A stretch of 64,000 nt of DNA from Diphasiastrum complanatum (GCA_029204225.1 CM055111.1:47979594-48043593), one strand, 5' to 3'. Shown: positions 33,523-44,799, counted from the first letter of the stretch. The notes: generated from the letters alone by a model not told the origin. Translations and numbers: made by a program.

Positions 33523-34932
33523 CATTGTCATGTTAAATAATATCTACTTTCAAGGTAAGCGTTTATTGTATTTTTGTGGACACATCTGAGAACCAAATTT
33601 TGAGTAAAAACATTATTTAAGAATATTTTTTTCAGCTTCTAAACATAGCAGGCGGGTGTGCTTAGTAAATCAGCTAGAATTGTTTTTTGGCAACCTTCAA
33701 AGATAGCATGTGGGGGTGCTAAATGAAACAAAACTTTTTTTTGCGGCGGAATAAGATTTGAAGTAATAGCATAAAAAAGCTAGCACACCATGTGCTATCC
33801 TTTTGATGAGTCATGGCAAAAAAGAAACTCGCAAACTCGCAAAAAGTTTACTCTCAAAATGCCAAGGCCCACTAGAATCATTGCCATTTAGACTTTCAAA
33901 GTTCAATGCCACGACTAGAATCATAGACTTCTATAGAAGAGACTCTTACCATGAATATGATGATAGTCAAGAATAACAACTCAAGATTTTTAGTATCATA
34001 GAGAGATGTGATGAGTGGATTTCAAAAAGTTGGTCCATTAAAAAAAATTATACGGAATTTATTTGTTTTAGTTTGTTGATGGTTTGCTTGTAGTTTCCAT
34101 TTCAATTAGGCTATGCATCATATTCGGTTGGACGTCTTTCATTGGAGGGGAAGTTACCAAACTTCAATTGGCTTGATTGCACCATTATTTATAATCTACA
34201 CATTCATAACTTTTTATCATAGTGAAAATCTCAATAAGTTGTTCAATAGTCATCTTTTGGGCATAAAACTAAGAAGTTCTTAACACAAAACTAAGAAGTT
34301 TTGGGCAATAAATATGCATGTTTTTGCTACACTGTTGACAAATAAAATCGAGTCATGTAAAATATGGTGGTTGTTGGAAAGCGATGTTGTCAATCTATAC
34401 TTGGCATAAAGAAGATTAAGATTTACTTTGTCAATTTATGTAGTACATTTGGACAAGATGATATAAAAAGTGCTAAAGAAAATGAGTTTGTGAAGGAAAC
34501 TCATTATGAAAAAAAAAAATAGGTACGTAAAATGGACCGTTAACTCTAAGTGATCTTTGTGATCTAAATGAGGGTTCATAAAAAAAAAATTTTAAATTTT
34601 TAATGAACCTTGAATTGGATCATTAAGCAGGGGAAGGCCTAAGCCCCTCAGCCTTCCGTGCAGGTCGGGCCTGGCCTCGGGCTCCCTTCCTCAGGCAAGG
34701 GCAATGGCCCTCCCAGCAAAGAGCGCTCCGTCGCGCCCCCCCCCCCCAAAAAAAAGAAAAAGGAGTTTAGCAGGAATCTCCATTTTCTGCATAATTACAC
34801 ATTCTCTCTCTCGGTTTTTCTTCAATTCATCGATGTTTTTTCCTTTTCTTTGATCACGATTTTCTGCCAATACACTCCAATCCCTTTCGTTCCATCATCA
34901 TTCATCCCTATAGTAATTTCTCACCAACTATC
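33523..34932. other. Intergenic DNA upstream of the receptor kinase relic
   Basis: AT-rich. It contains an inverted copy (33895-33975) of 10096-10165. A short GC-rich stretch (34628-34737) ends in a run of about 14 C then A's (34736-34758). It might be the tail of a small insertion or part of the 5' untranslated region. No other gene signal is seen. Confidence 0.5.
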
Positions 34933-37450
34933 ATGATCAGAAACATGAAGCTTGAAAAACGTCGCTGCTCGCTTGCGCAGGCAGCGCTTTATCTCCTCCA
35001 GCTATTGCTCATCATGATCACACAATCTTTTAGGAATAGTCATGAGCAGATTGTTGAGAGCTTGCCCCTAGGATCCATTCTGCAGCCCAACCAGACTGTG
35101 GTCTCCAGAAATGGTAGCTTCGCATTGGGATTCTTCCCACTGGCCCGTGATCGAAACTATTTGGGAGTCTCTTATGCTACAATTCCTAACCGTACACCAA
35201 TTTGGGTGGCTAACAGACACAAGCCTGCCAAGGATGGTGCATCCTTGAAATTTTTCGTGGATGGTGACTTGGTCATCTCCAATCCTGATCAAATTATTGT
35301 CTGGACGAGTGGTACAAGTGGACAGAACATCAGCTCGATGCTGATGGAAGAAAGTGGTAATCTTATCCTCAAGCACAACTCAGGAAGAACAATATGGCAA
35401 GGTTTCGATCACCCAACAGACACTTGGATGCCAGGCATGAAAGTTTATATGGGCTCAAAGATTCTAATTACCGCCTCCAAATCCCTTATCGATTTAGCTG
35501 AGGGACGTTATGCACTCTGGGTGCGGCAGACAGGTGAAATTGTGGAGATCTGGAACGCAACCACAGAATATGCGACCACTGGTGTCTGGACTGGACACAC
35601 CTTTGCCAATCTTCCAGAGTACTCGCTTTCCAACTGGCCCTTTGTGAACTGGTCCTTAGTAAACGATTCTGGGCGTCCTTATTACACTGGGAATGGAAAA
35701 CATAAAATTCTCTTGCATGCAACTCTTGACTATGACGGTGTCACTCGCGCTCGCATTTGGGACAGTTCTAATGCCATGTGGCACATCATCGCGTTAATAC
35801 CCAAGAATCCATGCCATGTAGATCATCTTTGTGGCCAGAACGGAATCTGTAATAGCGATTCCATACCCCTCTGTAGTTGCCCGCAGGGATTCAAGGCCGT
35901 TGATCCTGTGGGATGGAACCACAGGTTGATCCTGTTTCTCTAGGATGCCTGGCGAATCTCACGTTGGACTGCAGCAGTAAAAGTACATTTTCCCCTTTGC
36001 AAAATACGTATTACGATCAAGGGAGTGGCTCCGCGAGATCTTATAGTGGCCACGATCAAGCCTGGTGTGAAGCATCTTGCACAATCGATTGTGCCTGCTT
36101 GGGGTTTTCTTTCAACGGAGGATCTAGCAACTCTTCACTGCAGTACGGGCCTTTCTTCAATGGCAGGTCTTCCCCTGAAATCGGCCAAAATTTCTTTCTA
36201 CGAGTCAACTCCTCGGAGCAAATTCAAAATAATCAATTATCGCTTCTGAATGATGGAAAAAAGAAAGGAACAACAGCTAGGAATACTGAATTCGGAGTTG
36301 CCTTTGGGTTTGCATTGATGATAACAATTGGGTTTCTTATCTGGAAATTTTTTTGGAGAAAACGTATTGAAGAGAAGCAATCCTCAGAATACATATCCGG
36401 GGTCCTGAAAAAATTCTCCTACAAAGAGCTACAGACCGCCACCGGCAATTTCGGTGAGGAGCTTGGTACAGGTGCGTTTGGGTCTGTGTACAGAGGCTCC
36501 CTTGCAGATAAAACCATGGTTGCAGTAAAGAAGCTCCGCAGTATGAGTCAAGGGGACAACGACTTCCGCAGAGAAGTAAGTACTCTCGGAATGATTCAAC
36601 ACGTCAACCTTGTGAGACTTCTAGGCTTCTGTGCTGCAAACATGCACAGGCTTCTAGTTTACGACTTCATGCCCAATGGAGATCTGAACAAGCTTCTGTT
36701 TACAAAGACTGATGAAGCACACCAGCACACTGTTCTTGATTGGGACACCCGATTCGCCATGCCCTGGGGACTGCACGGGGAATCGTCTACCTGCACGAAG
36801 AATGCAGGAGCTGCATCATACACTGTGACATCAAACGTGCGAACATTCTACTGGATGCTAATTTTGCCAAAAATTTCAGATTTTGGCCTGGCCAAGTTGA
36901 TGGGTAGAGAATTCAGCCCGGTGATCACAAACATGCGGGGCACCAGAGGTTACCTAGCACCGGAGTGGCTTTCCAGCCTACCCGTCAGCCAAAGCTGATG
37001 TCTACAGCTATGCTTCTTGGTTTCCAAGGGGAGGCTCGAACCTGAGACCAAAGAAACTTTGGATGTCAAGCTAACCAACTAAGACAACCCCGTTGGGTCT
37101 ACAGCTATGGCATGACTCTCTTTGAGATCATAAGTGGACGAAAAAATATGGATACGAATTCTAGCGTGGACAATTGGTATTTCCCACTCCGGGCATGCCA
37201 AATTAAAAAGCTCGGCTAGGAGAATTCTCTTCACTGGCAGACATAAAACTACGTGGGAATTTCAATGAACAACAGCTGGTCAGTTTTGGTTGCCATCTGG
37301 TGCATACAAGACGAAGAAATCAACAGGCCTGCCATGGCAAGGGTATCGCAGATGCTTGAAGGCACTTTTGAGGTCGTTGATCCACCGTTCCCAAGCTCTC
37401 TGAAGCTTTTGGTGGTAGGGAGCAACAATTCTGGGTCAGATGTTTCGTAA
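34933..37450 (+). pseudogene. G-type lectin S-receptor-like kinase, broken
   Basis: The intact family is a plasma-membrane receptor with an extracellular lectin/S-domain and a cytosolic Ser/Thr kinase. Frame 34933-35943 has a signal-peptide-like segment (residues 12-31), a bulb-type lectin domain (about 45-170, with WVANR at 91-95 and WQGFDHPTDTWMPGMK), an S-locus glycoprotein-like region and an EGF-like Cys cluster (about 290-320). A frameshift at about 35910-35935, beside a duplicated GTTGATCCTGT, leads to frame 35913-36998. That frame holds a PAN-like Cys-rich region, a transmembrane helix (127-147), the glycine loop GTGAFG, the VAVKK lysine, and DFG. The catalytic loop HCDIK (36821-36835, a non-RD type) lies in another frame between indels near 36760 and 36868. 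After APEWLSSLP come another shift, a SINE-like insertion and further stops. The C-terminal kinase end is at 37253-37450. No introns are seen, which is common in this family. The closing motifs are well preserved, so the loss looks fairly recent. Confidence 0.9.
37013..37096 (-). mobile_element. tRNA-derived SINE-like insertion with 13-bp duplication
   Basis: An 84-base block interrupts the kinase region and is flanked by GTCTACAGCTATG on both sides (37000-37012 and 37097-37109). Read on the minus strand it has tRNA-like promoter boxes: an A-box-like TTAGTTGGTTAG (complement of 37071-37082) and a B-box GGTTCGAGCC (complement of 37033-37042), about 30 bases apart, starting from GGGGTTGTC. A long target duplication and pol III boxes are hallmarks of SINEs. 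It has no long body or poly-A tail, so it may be a 5'-only or very short SINE. Confidence 0.75.
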
Positions 37451-37575
37451 CCATATATCTATAGATGCTTGAAGGCACTTTTGAGGTCGTTGATCCACCG
37501 TTCCCAGGCTCTCTGAAGCTTTTGGAGGTAGGGAGCAACAATTCTGGGTCTGATGTTTCCTAACCATATATCTAT
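37351..37575 (+). repeat. Tandem duplication of the receptor kinase 3' end
   Basis: Bases 37351-37463 are repeated at 37464-37575 (period 113) with a few substitutions. The unit covers the last codons (MLEGTFEVVDPPFPSSLKLL...SGSDVS), the stop and some 3' sequence. The second copy lies after the stop codon and is silent. Confidence 0.9.
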
Positions 37576-38560
37576 CCAACGACAAGAGGAATGGACCACA
37601 CACAAAAGATCAACCGATCGTCTGTGATGCATCTGACATGCAAAATCATCTCCTTATCCAGAACATATACTACACTAGGAGGAAATAGCCTATTAAGACA
37701 CACGCAATTATTTCCATAGTTGCAGTTCATACGAATACAGATCATTACATTTTGGAGTGTCATACACTAATACTATAGTCTATCTAATGAGACGAGAATA
37801 TATGATGATCTAAAAAGAATGTAATAAGTCCATAGTATTATGATCATTGAATAGACTTTTAATATTTGACTTAGTAATGAAAGGAGTACAAAACTGAGAT
37901 ACTAGCATGCCCACATAAGAGCTAGGAATTACAGCTATGAGTCTATTTGAGCAATGTGTCATTATACTATAATATGTGTCTACATAGTCTCCCTCCTGAT
38001 TCTTACTTTAGGTCTTAATCTATTTTTCTATTGTATCTTCTATCTAGTCTTTTACCTTGTTGATAAGGAACTAATCTGTAATTATTTGTAGTCTCTCATT
38101 ATTGTAACTAGCTGAACTATTTTGCTAATGCGTCTTGATTCTCAAAGGGAGTCTTGAACTTGGGACCAAAGAAACTTTGATGTAGTTGAATATATGTTAC
38201 CACATTCTTTATGCGCAGTGGGCTAGTGCCACCTGTTCTGCCCTCATTTTCTATACAACATAACTATGATGCAAATAGCACAACTTGAGATAGATTGGGA
38301 CTATACAAAGTCTAGTCCAGATATCTATTAATTTGAGACTAATGATTTTTGGTTTGAGAAAACATATTTAAAGTCATGTAAATGTTATTCTCTTCTTGAA
38401 TGAAGGGGATCCTTTTCAAATCTCTTTTCAATAAGTTGGCTCCCGAACTCCATATCCTTGTCATCCATAATTAGATTGGTCACACCAAATGTCATTCCCT
38501 TTTGACAATGTTCTTAACATGCGGACTACCATTCACTATTTTCTTTATTATATTGCTCAT
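37576..38560. other. Intergenic DNA with a second SINE-like scrap
   Basis: No gene is seen. Bases 38147-38180 (GGGAGTCTTGAACTTGGGAC, then CAAAGAAACTTTGA) resemble the SINE-like insert at 37013-37096. The match suggests a dispersed family. Confidence 0.5.
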
Positions 38561-38564
38561 ATTT

Positions 38565-38830
38565 TGTTAGTAAAAGTGATCTTATTAATGTTGTTGATAG
38601 TCTAGATCATACTTTTGAATGTTATATCAAAGGCTTTGGAACCTTGCCCTAGTATTTCTTGAACCCGACCTGTGCAATATGTAGCACTACATACTCCTAG
38701 ATACATTTTGTAGGTGGAGGTGGTGTTTCCAAATCTTTTCATGTACTATGTGGTGTCAGACAAGGTTGCCCCCCCTTATCATTGCTATTTGCACTTGCCA
38801 CTATACCCTTGTTGTACCATTTTGACAATC
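38565..38830 (+). pseudogene. LINE (non-LTR) reverse transcriptase scrap
   Basis: In the plus strand at about 38710-38800 the translation contains GGGGVSKSFHVLCGVRQGCP, followed by LSLLFALA. This is the conserved GVRQGCPLSPLLF block of plant LINE reverse transcriptases, with one extra codon. Upstream sequence matches the preceding region weakly, with stops. The rest of the element is not recognised. Confidence 0.75.
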
Positions 38831-39911
38831 TTATTACCCATACAACTTCCCTCTTGTGTGGTGTTGGATTTATCTTCTCTACTCTCCTAAATCCTATGTT
38901 AATCTGCCTCCATTCATGCTGCTGTATTTTTACTTATGTTGTCGCACAGTCTGCATAAATACAAGTAAATTTGAATATGCAAAAAATGCGAAAAATGCGA
39001 CACTGCATTTTTACACGCAATTTATGACAGGCGAAAAATGCGACACTACCCTACAAATGCCGACGGCACCCTTATAGAAAGGCGAAGGTACCTTACAAAT
39101 GATTTTCTAAGGCATTGGACAGGGTGTCGCAATTTTTGCATTTTTATCAGTGTCAATTTTAGCGAAGCCCGGCGTCGCGGCCTCCTCACGCTCGTTCTAT
39201 GCACTGTGCAATCAGATTTGACAACAACAGCAGCCACCCACGATCTTCCATAGACAACACAACCACTTTTGTACCTTCTTCATCTGCACACCTGTAAAAC
39301 TTATGTATATATATTACATACCATCTGAGTTTTCAAACAACAGAATACAGAAGACAGAACGAAGCATCATTTGTAATTCAGAGACATACATTGTAGATGC
39401 CCTCGCGCATTGATTCTTTCTTTCAGATAGATTGTCAATAACAGGTTCATAACCTTTATAGATTGTGATTAGCTTTGTGAAGAACGCGGTTACGCCTGCT
39501 ATTGTTCTTGTATATTTCGTTATACTTAATCTGATTACAGCTCTATTTGATTTTGCATTCAAATTTGTGTCAATACTGCAATGCTTTTCTACGTTCTGTC
39601 TGGCTATCTAATTGTTTAGTCTGGTTGTCTGCTCTTCACGACTAATTATCTGTCTAGCTCTTTGCGACTAATTTTTTGTCTAGCTCTTCGCGACTAATTA
39701 TTTGTCTAGCTGTTCGTGACAAATTATTTGTCTGATGTTTTGATGTTTAATGTTTGGCTACGTAATCACTGTACTACTAACGATTTCAAAGTTAGTTACT
39801 ATCCAATCGAACGTGATTTCTATCACTATTTGAAAAATAAAATGTTTCTGTTACCAAAGCTCTGCTAGCTCTCAACTCCCAATTTGACGAAAAGACACGA
39901 AAGAAAAATAT
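38831..39911. other. Unassigned DNA with small repeats
   Basis: Bases 38975-39050 contain GCGAAAAATGCGACACT twice, and GTGTCGCAATTTTTGCATTT at 39124-39143 is an inverted relative, so a foldback element of about 170 bases is possible. Short direct repeats follow at 39600-39735. No gene is seen. Confidence 0.45.
39600..39735. repeat. Short tandem repeat, unit about 33 bp
   Basis: TGTCTAGCTCTTCGCGACTAATTATT-like units occur about four times in direct orientation, with substitutions. Confidence 0.7.
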
Positions 39912-41405
39912 TTGCGAACAGCACGAACAACAGGAGAAAGTCAAACGATGCGAAGCGACACGAAACTCTTCGCGACACGAAACCCTTCGCGCTCCAAAGG
40001 ACCAAGAAGATCAAACAAGTATCATGAAGTACAACTATCTAGCAGACCACATAAAGACAAGAGCATTGCATTACCAGAGGGATCTCCTAGAAGATCAACA
40101 AGAGAACGAAGAGTGCCAGCAAGATTTGTGCCAAGCAGCTCAGCTTCTACATCAGAAGAGTTTTGTGGATTCAGTGGAGAACCACAAACATTCGAAGAAG
40201 CAATTAAATGTCCAGACAAAGACAAATGGATCCAAGTCATGAATGAGGAGATGGAATCCATGAAGAAGAATGAGGTATGGACATTGCAGCCATTACCAGA
40301 TAAGCAAAAGACTATACAATGCAAGTGGGTTTACAAGCTGAAGTATGGACCGAATGGAAATATTTCAAAGTATAAAGCCAAACTTGTAGTGAAGGGTTTA
40401 TCTCAGAGATATGGTATCGACTATGCTAAGACCTTCTCTCTTGTGGTGAAACATTTGTCCCTACGCCTACTATTTGCATATGCAGTCGTTTATGATCTCA
40501 GGATTCACATTGTGGACGAAAAGACAACATTCTTACATGGTGACCTAGACAAAGAAGTCTACATGGATCAACTTTCACTCTATATTTTGAACTCACTTCC
40601 TACTTATGCATGCAGAATACACAAGAGTATCTACGGTCTGAAGCAATTAGCGTGACAATGGTATAAGAAGAAAGATCAAGCCCTGAAATCCTTAGGATTC
40701 AAGGCACTGATAGCTGATTCCAATATTTATGTAAGAATTACAGATGGAAAGATCGTAATTGCAAAAGTGAAGAACTTTGCAAAAGTGAAGAACTTATTGT
40801 TGAGGTGAAGTACGACATCTCGAAATATTTCGAGATTGCAGACCTAGGAGAAGCTAGATGTTATCTTGGCTTACAGATTGACAAAGACTATGAGGAAGGG
40901 AAATTGTACCTTCATCAGTCTAGATATACCCAGAAGATCTTAGAAGATTTCGGGATGATGAATTACAAAAGAGCAAATACTCCAATGCTTACAAGAACAA
41001 TCTTGACAAATAAAGATTGCTCGAAGACTGAAGAAGATAAGAAAATTGATGGAGCATACACCATACAGGAAGCTGATCGGATCACTAATGTGTCTTGTAG
41101 ATAACACACACCCTGACATTGCTTATGCCGTGTTCAGGATGAGCCAATTCAGTACAAATCCAGGCTCGACTCATTGGAAGATCGCGAAACGAATCTTGCA
41201 ATATCTTCAATTAACGAAGGATTTTGGATTGTGTTATTCTCGTGATGCAGGGTTCCAGATGCTTTCATATAGTGATAGTTGGGCATCTCTCAAGGACAAC
41301 TGCAAAAGTGTCTCAGGAGGATGTACCATTTCATCAGGAGTAGCAATTCTCTGGGTCAGCAAAAAACAGACCATCGTGGCTCAGTCATCCTGTGAAACCA
41401 TTTAG
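39912..41405 (+). pseudogene. Copia-3 reverse transcriptase and RNase H (broken)
   Basis: Frame 39912-40655 enters copia pol at about residue 45 (integrase tail, RRSTRERRVPARFVPSSSAS). Reverse transcriptase follows: EAIKCPDKDKWIQVMNEEME, CKWVYKLKYGPNGNISKYKA, DYAKTFSLVV, KSIYGLKQLA. Frames 40805-41104 and 41046-41405 continue with LGEARCYLGLQID, TRYTQKI-like sequence, and RNase H (HPDIAYAVFRMSQFSTNPGS). Where related Copia-7 has VVVYVDDTLILC, this copy has an 18-bp tandem duplication (40759-40793, encoding AKVKNFAKVKN), and the YVDD active site is gone. The RNase H ends abruptly at AQSSCET. Confidence 0.9.
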
Positions 41406-41745
41406 ATCAAGCCATCAATATACTGCTAGAGGATTGTTAGATGTTGTGCATACAAACATTTGTGGCCTGATGAAAAATCCTTCTCTGAAGGATGTAAAGT
41501 ATTTCATAACTTTTATTGATGAATTCTCCAGAAAAGGACTATGGTGTATTTTATCAAGTTGAAATCAGAAGCTTTCAATTGCTTCAGAATCTTCAAGGAG
41601 TGTGTAGAAAAAGAGACTGGAAGGACGATCAAGGCCCTGAGGTTTGACAATGGTGGAGAGTACATCTCTACTAAATTTAAGGAGTACTGCCAGAGCCAAG
41701 GCATTGAGAATACAAGTTTTTTCATCTGGTCCAAATACTGAATCA
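41406..41745 (+). pseudogene. Copia integrase fragment placed after RNase H
   Basis: Translation gives RSSHQYTARGLLDVVHTNIC, then KYFITFIDEFSRK. After a frameshift near 41540 it gives MVYFIKLKSEAFNCFRIFKE and IKALRFDNGGEYISTKFKEY. These are the first two acidic positions of copia integrase. In copia elements integrase precedes reverse transcriptase, so finding it after RNase H means a rearrangement or the joining of two fragments at about 41399. It ends at about 41720 before the catalytic Glu. Confidence 0.88.
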
Positions 41746-44131
41746 AATAGCCATGATCGAAAACTTAGTGGAAATCTTCCCCTCCTTGACTACAACCCAT
41801 GAACTCCAAGAGAAAGTTTTGCCCCTCTCCTAGAGCGTATAAATTTAATGAATTTTGTGCATGGAATCCATTACTCTCTTGCCCCTCTCAACTTACTTAA
41901 AGCTAAATGCATGGCTCACACCCCCTATCACATCGATCCTCCATGAGATCTCTTGCCCCAACCACATTTCAATTGAATATGTCTAGAGTGCTTAGGATTG
42001 AGTCAAACACTACGGGAATCTTTTGGGTACAATTGTGGGTCGAGGATTCGTAGACACAAAAGTAATAGCAAGCACCATGATCAAGCATAAACTCATGACA
42101 GTTGCGAGACTTTCATCGACAACAGTGAAAGAAACATTTCGAATTTGTAGTTTACTGCATTCAAAGTTGAACTGGAGATGTGGCTGACCTCTTAGTCAGT
42201 CTTTTGATTGAAGTGTACTTCACGTATTCTCACTACATGCGATGCATATACATAAGGAAATCACAACCCAACATAGAAAATAGAATATAAATCGAATGAG
42301 TCTTCGTTGTTTTGAGACGGTGTCTACTATCGTAGATATGTAGTAGTACCCTGCCTTGTTGTGGTGCAACACTTGCCAAAGAATTCTTAAAGACTCATGG
42401 GCATATCTTTGTCTCAAGACCAAGGATGCTGTCCGAAAAAATATTTAGTTACAACTATGCTGACATTGGCTGGCTAAAATACGTCCATTTTGGAGAAATG
42501 CCAGGAAGATTTGCCAGATGGAGTTGTTCACTATTAAAATGATGGAAGCCAACAAGCCCATCAGATTAGAAGAAACTTATTCCCTGGTGACATGTATTTG
42601 GGCTAAAGTTGAGGGGGGCGAAGCAATTGATGTGCACTCGCAGGTTTTTGCACTAACGCGCAACATTATATGGACTGGAATCTTCTGGGAAAAAGTCAAG
42701 TAAGCAAAAGCCCTGGAAAACAAAGCACAATATGATGATCAAAAACTTGAGTGTCAACGTATTTGCTCATCGAGTGAGAGTGCTGGAAGCTAAAGGGATT
42801 AGCTCCAATCATTTATGACTCCCAGTGAACTATTTTTTACTTGTGGCATTGGCTCTTGAAGCATCCAACTCTTGAATTGCATGACTGTTGATTTTCAGCA
42901 AAGTCGCCTATTTCAGGAGTGTCCAAGATCACAGCTAGCATAACTAAGGACTAACATATTTCTATTAAAGAACCTTAGCTTCTCATTGTATGTTAGTAAA
43001 GATAATAGATCATCTCAGTTGTTGTAATTCTGAATGTGGGTAACTTGAAACCAGTCTATCTTATAATCAGTTCTGCAATCGGAGCACCGTTTGTTGACAT
43101 TTTCAATAGTTCTATGATTCATTGCATGATAATTCTTATATTTCATTGCATCTTGATTCTATTCATTAAAGAACTATTCTGATACGAAACTTTTGTAAGT
43201 TTTTTCCAACGCCTCTTATCTGCTTCAAAACTTTTGTCTAATAGGCATACATTTATATTTAACATTACATGAATTTTAACGAAACAAAACATGTAAACTT
43301 TAAAGGGATTCTTTCGAATATCCAATCAGCGTAACTAAGAATTTTATGAACCTTCAGATTGTATGAGAAAGTTATCTGACTCGACAGCACCGCGTATCAT
43401 CAACGTCTAACAAGTTCATGTTGCAATGAATATATCATTTCTTTGAGCATTTTGTCTCCCAAAATTTTACAAAGCTAGTGTAATATTGCGAATTGATGTA
43501 TCTAATTTGTAGGAGAGTGGAAAGACAGTATTCGTTAATTGATGAAAAAACTCGTTACACTTGCCAAATAGAAGTGCCTTCGAAATAATTGTAGTTTCTG
43601 TTACTAAAATAGTATAGATATTATGTAAATCATTTCATAATGTAACAGAAGATCAGTAGGAATGGTTGCGATGATTGCTCATATCAGGCTTTTTGCAAGG
43701 GACATTGAGCAAGTATCAACGATCTCATTCCCTATGTGATCATTTGTAACAAGAAGGCCTGAAAATGAAGAAGCTAAACATACATCTGCAATACAGAATT
43801 GAAAGAAACAAAATGCATTACAGGAAATGAGGATCTAAAGTCCAGTGGCAGTGAAAGAATGCAAGATCTAAGAAGGGAAAGCGAAGGCATACGACTTGCA
43901 ATGGCTGCAATAGCAGGGGAATCTCTGGCTGAAACAAGCTACGCAACTTTTGCAAACCTTCCAGCTCTTGCTACAGACCTCCATTACATCCGACATCTCC
44001 ATGGATTACAAAACTTCTCTGATCGCTCTGGACAGTGCACACGTAGAATACCGGCAACCATGCACACATAGAACATCGACACATCTTCTACAGAAAATGG
44101 CTTCCATTTTCTACGAAAGAGATCCATTTTC

Positions 44132-44134
<3 letters not shown>
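41746..44134. other. Unassigned intergenic DNA
   Basis: No recognised protein. Short plus-strand frames at 42518-42703 and 43799-44071 lack known domains and context. AT-rich throughout. Confidence 0.5.

Positions 44135-44206
<72 letters not shown>
44135..44206. repeat. (GA)36 microsatellite
   Basis: An uninterrupted GA run of 72 bases. Open frames through it encode only alternating Arg-Glu. Confidence 0.95.
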
Positions 44207-44208
<2 letters not shown>

Positions 44209-44481
44209 AAAGAAAATATCATCTGCAAAACATCATCTTAAACCCAAGTAGAACAACAAGCAGAAGTTGATTCATCCTCTGCAATCATAAATGCATAGCA
44301 CTGTAAGATGTTGGTGAGTACGATTATGGCCATATGGTCTATGAATGACAGAGATTTCAAACTTACAGCTCTAGTTTCATCTTGCAGATTATCGATTCTA
44401 TTCTTCCAAGTGCTTAGGTTTTGCTCCAACATAATCTTCCACGTCATGAAGCAGGTGATCTTTCAGCATGCCTGTGTTCAA

Positions 44482-44799
44482 AAAGGTGAATGATCAGTAA
44501 TATCCTCCATTTGTTATTGTTGATCGAATTTGGAAGTCTGTTGGGCCGATACTAGATGGAGATGCTGCGGTGACATTCAACTTCAGGGCAGACTATATGA
44601 TAATGGCTGCAAAAGCTTTTGAATATGAAGATTCCAATAAATTTGATGAAGTTCGCTTCCCCAAAATTCGGTATGCTGGAATGCTTCAATATGATGGACA
44701 GTTGAAGCTTCCTATACATTACTTGGTTTCTCCTCCTGAAATGGAAAGAACATTAGGGGAGTACTTTGTCCACAATGGGATCAGGACCTTCGCATGCAG
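44482..44799 (+). pseudogene. Single exon of cofactor-independent phosphoglycerate mutase
   Basis: The translation contains PPFVIVDRIWKSVGPILDGD, AAVTFNFRADYMIMAAKAFE, FPKIRYAGMLQYDGQLKLP, HYLVSPPEMERTLGEYFVHN and GIRTFACR. This is highly characteristic of plant 2,3-bisphosphoglycerate-independent phosphoglycerate mutase, the cytosolic glycolytic enzyme that converts 3- to 2-phosphoglycerate. The exon ends in CAG followed by GTTAGC, a good splice donor at 44800. An in-frame TAA at 44498-44500, where VNDQ meets the following PPF, and the FRADYM substitution of the usual FRADRM argue that it is a relic. Neighbouring exons are not convincingly present. A weak candidate for the next exon (CAGAGAAGTTCG near 44952) was not accepted. 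Confidence 0.8.

Noticed and set aside
37013-37096. A functional tRNA gene
   Set aside because: The boxes resemble a tRNA, but the block is bounded by a 13-bp duplication inside a kinase gene and does not obviously form complete acceptor and anticodon arms.
42518-42703. Small plus-strand protein of 61 residues
   Set aside because: No domain, homologue or gene context is recognised, and flanking frames have many stops.
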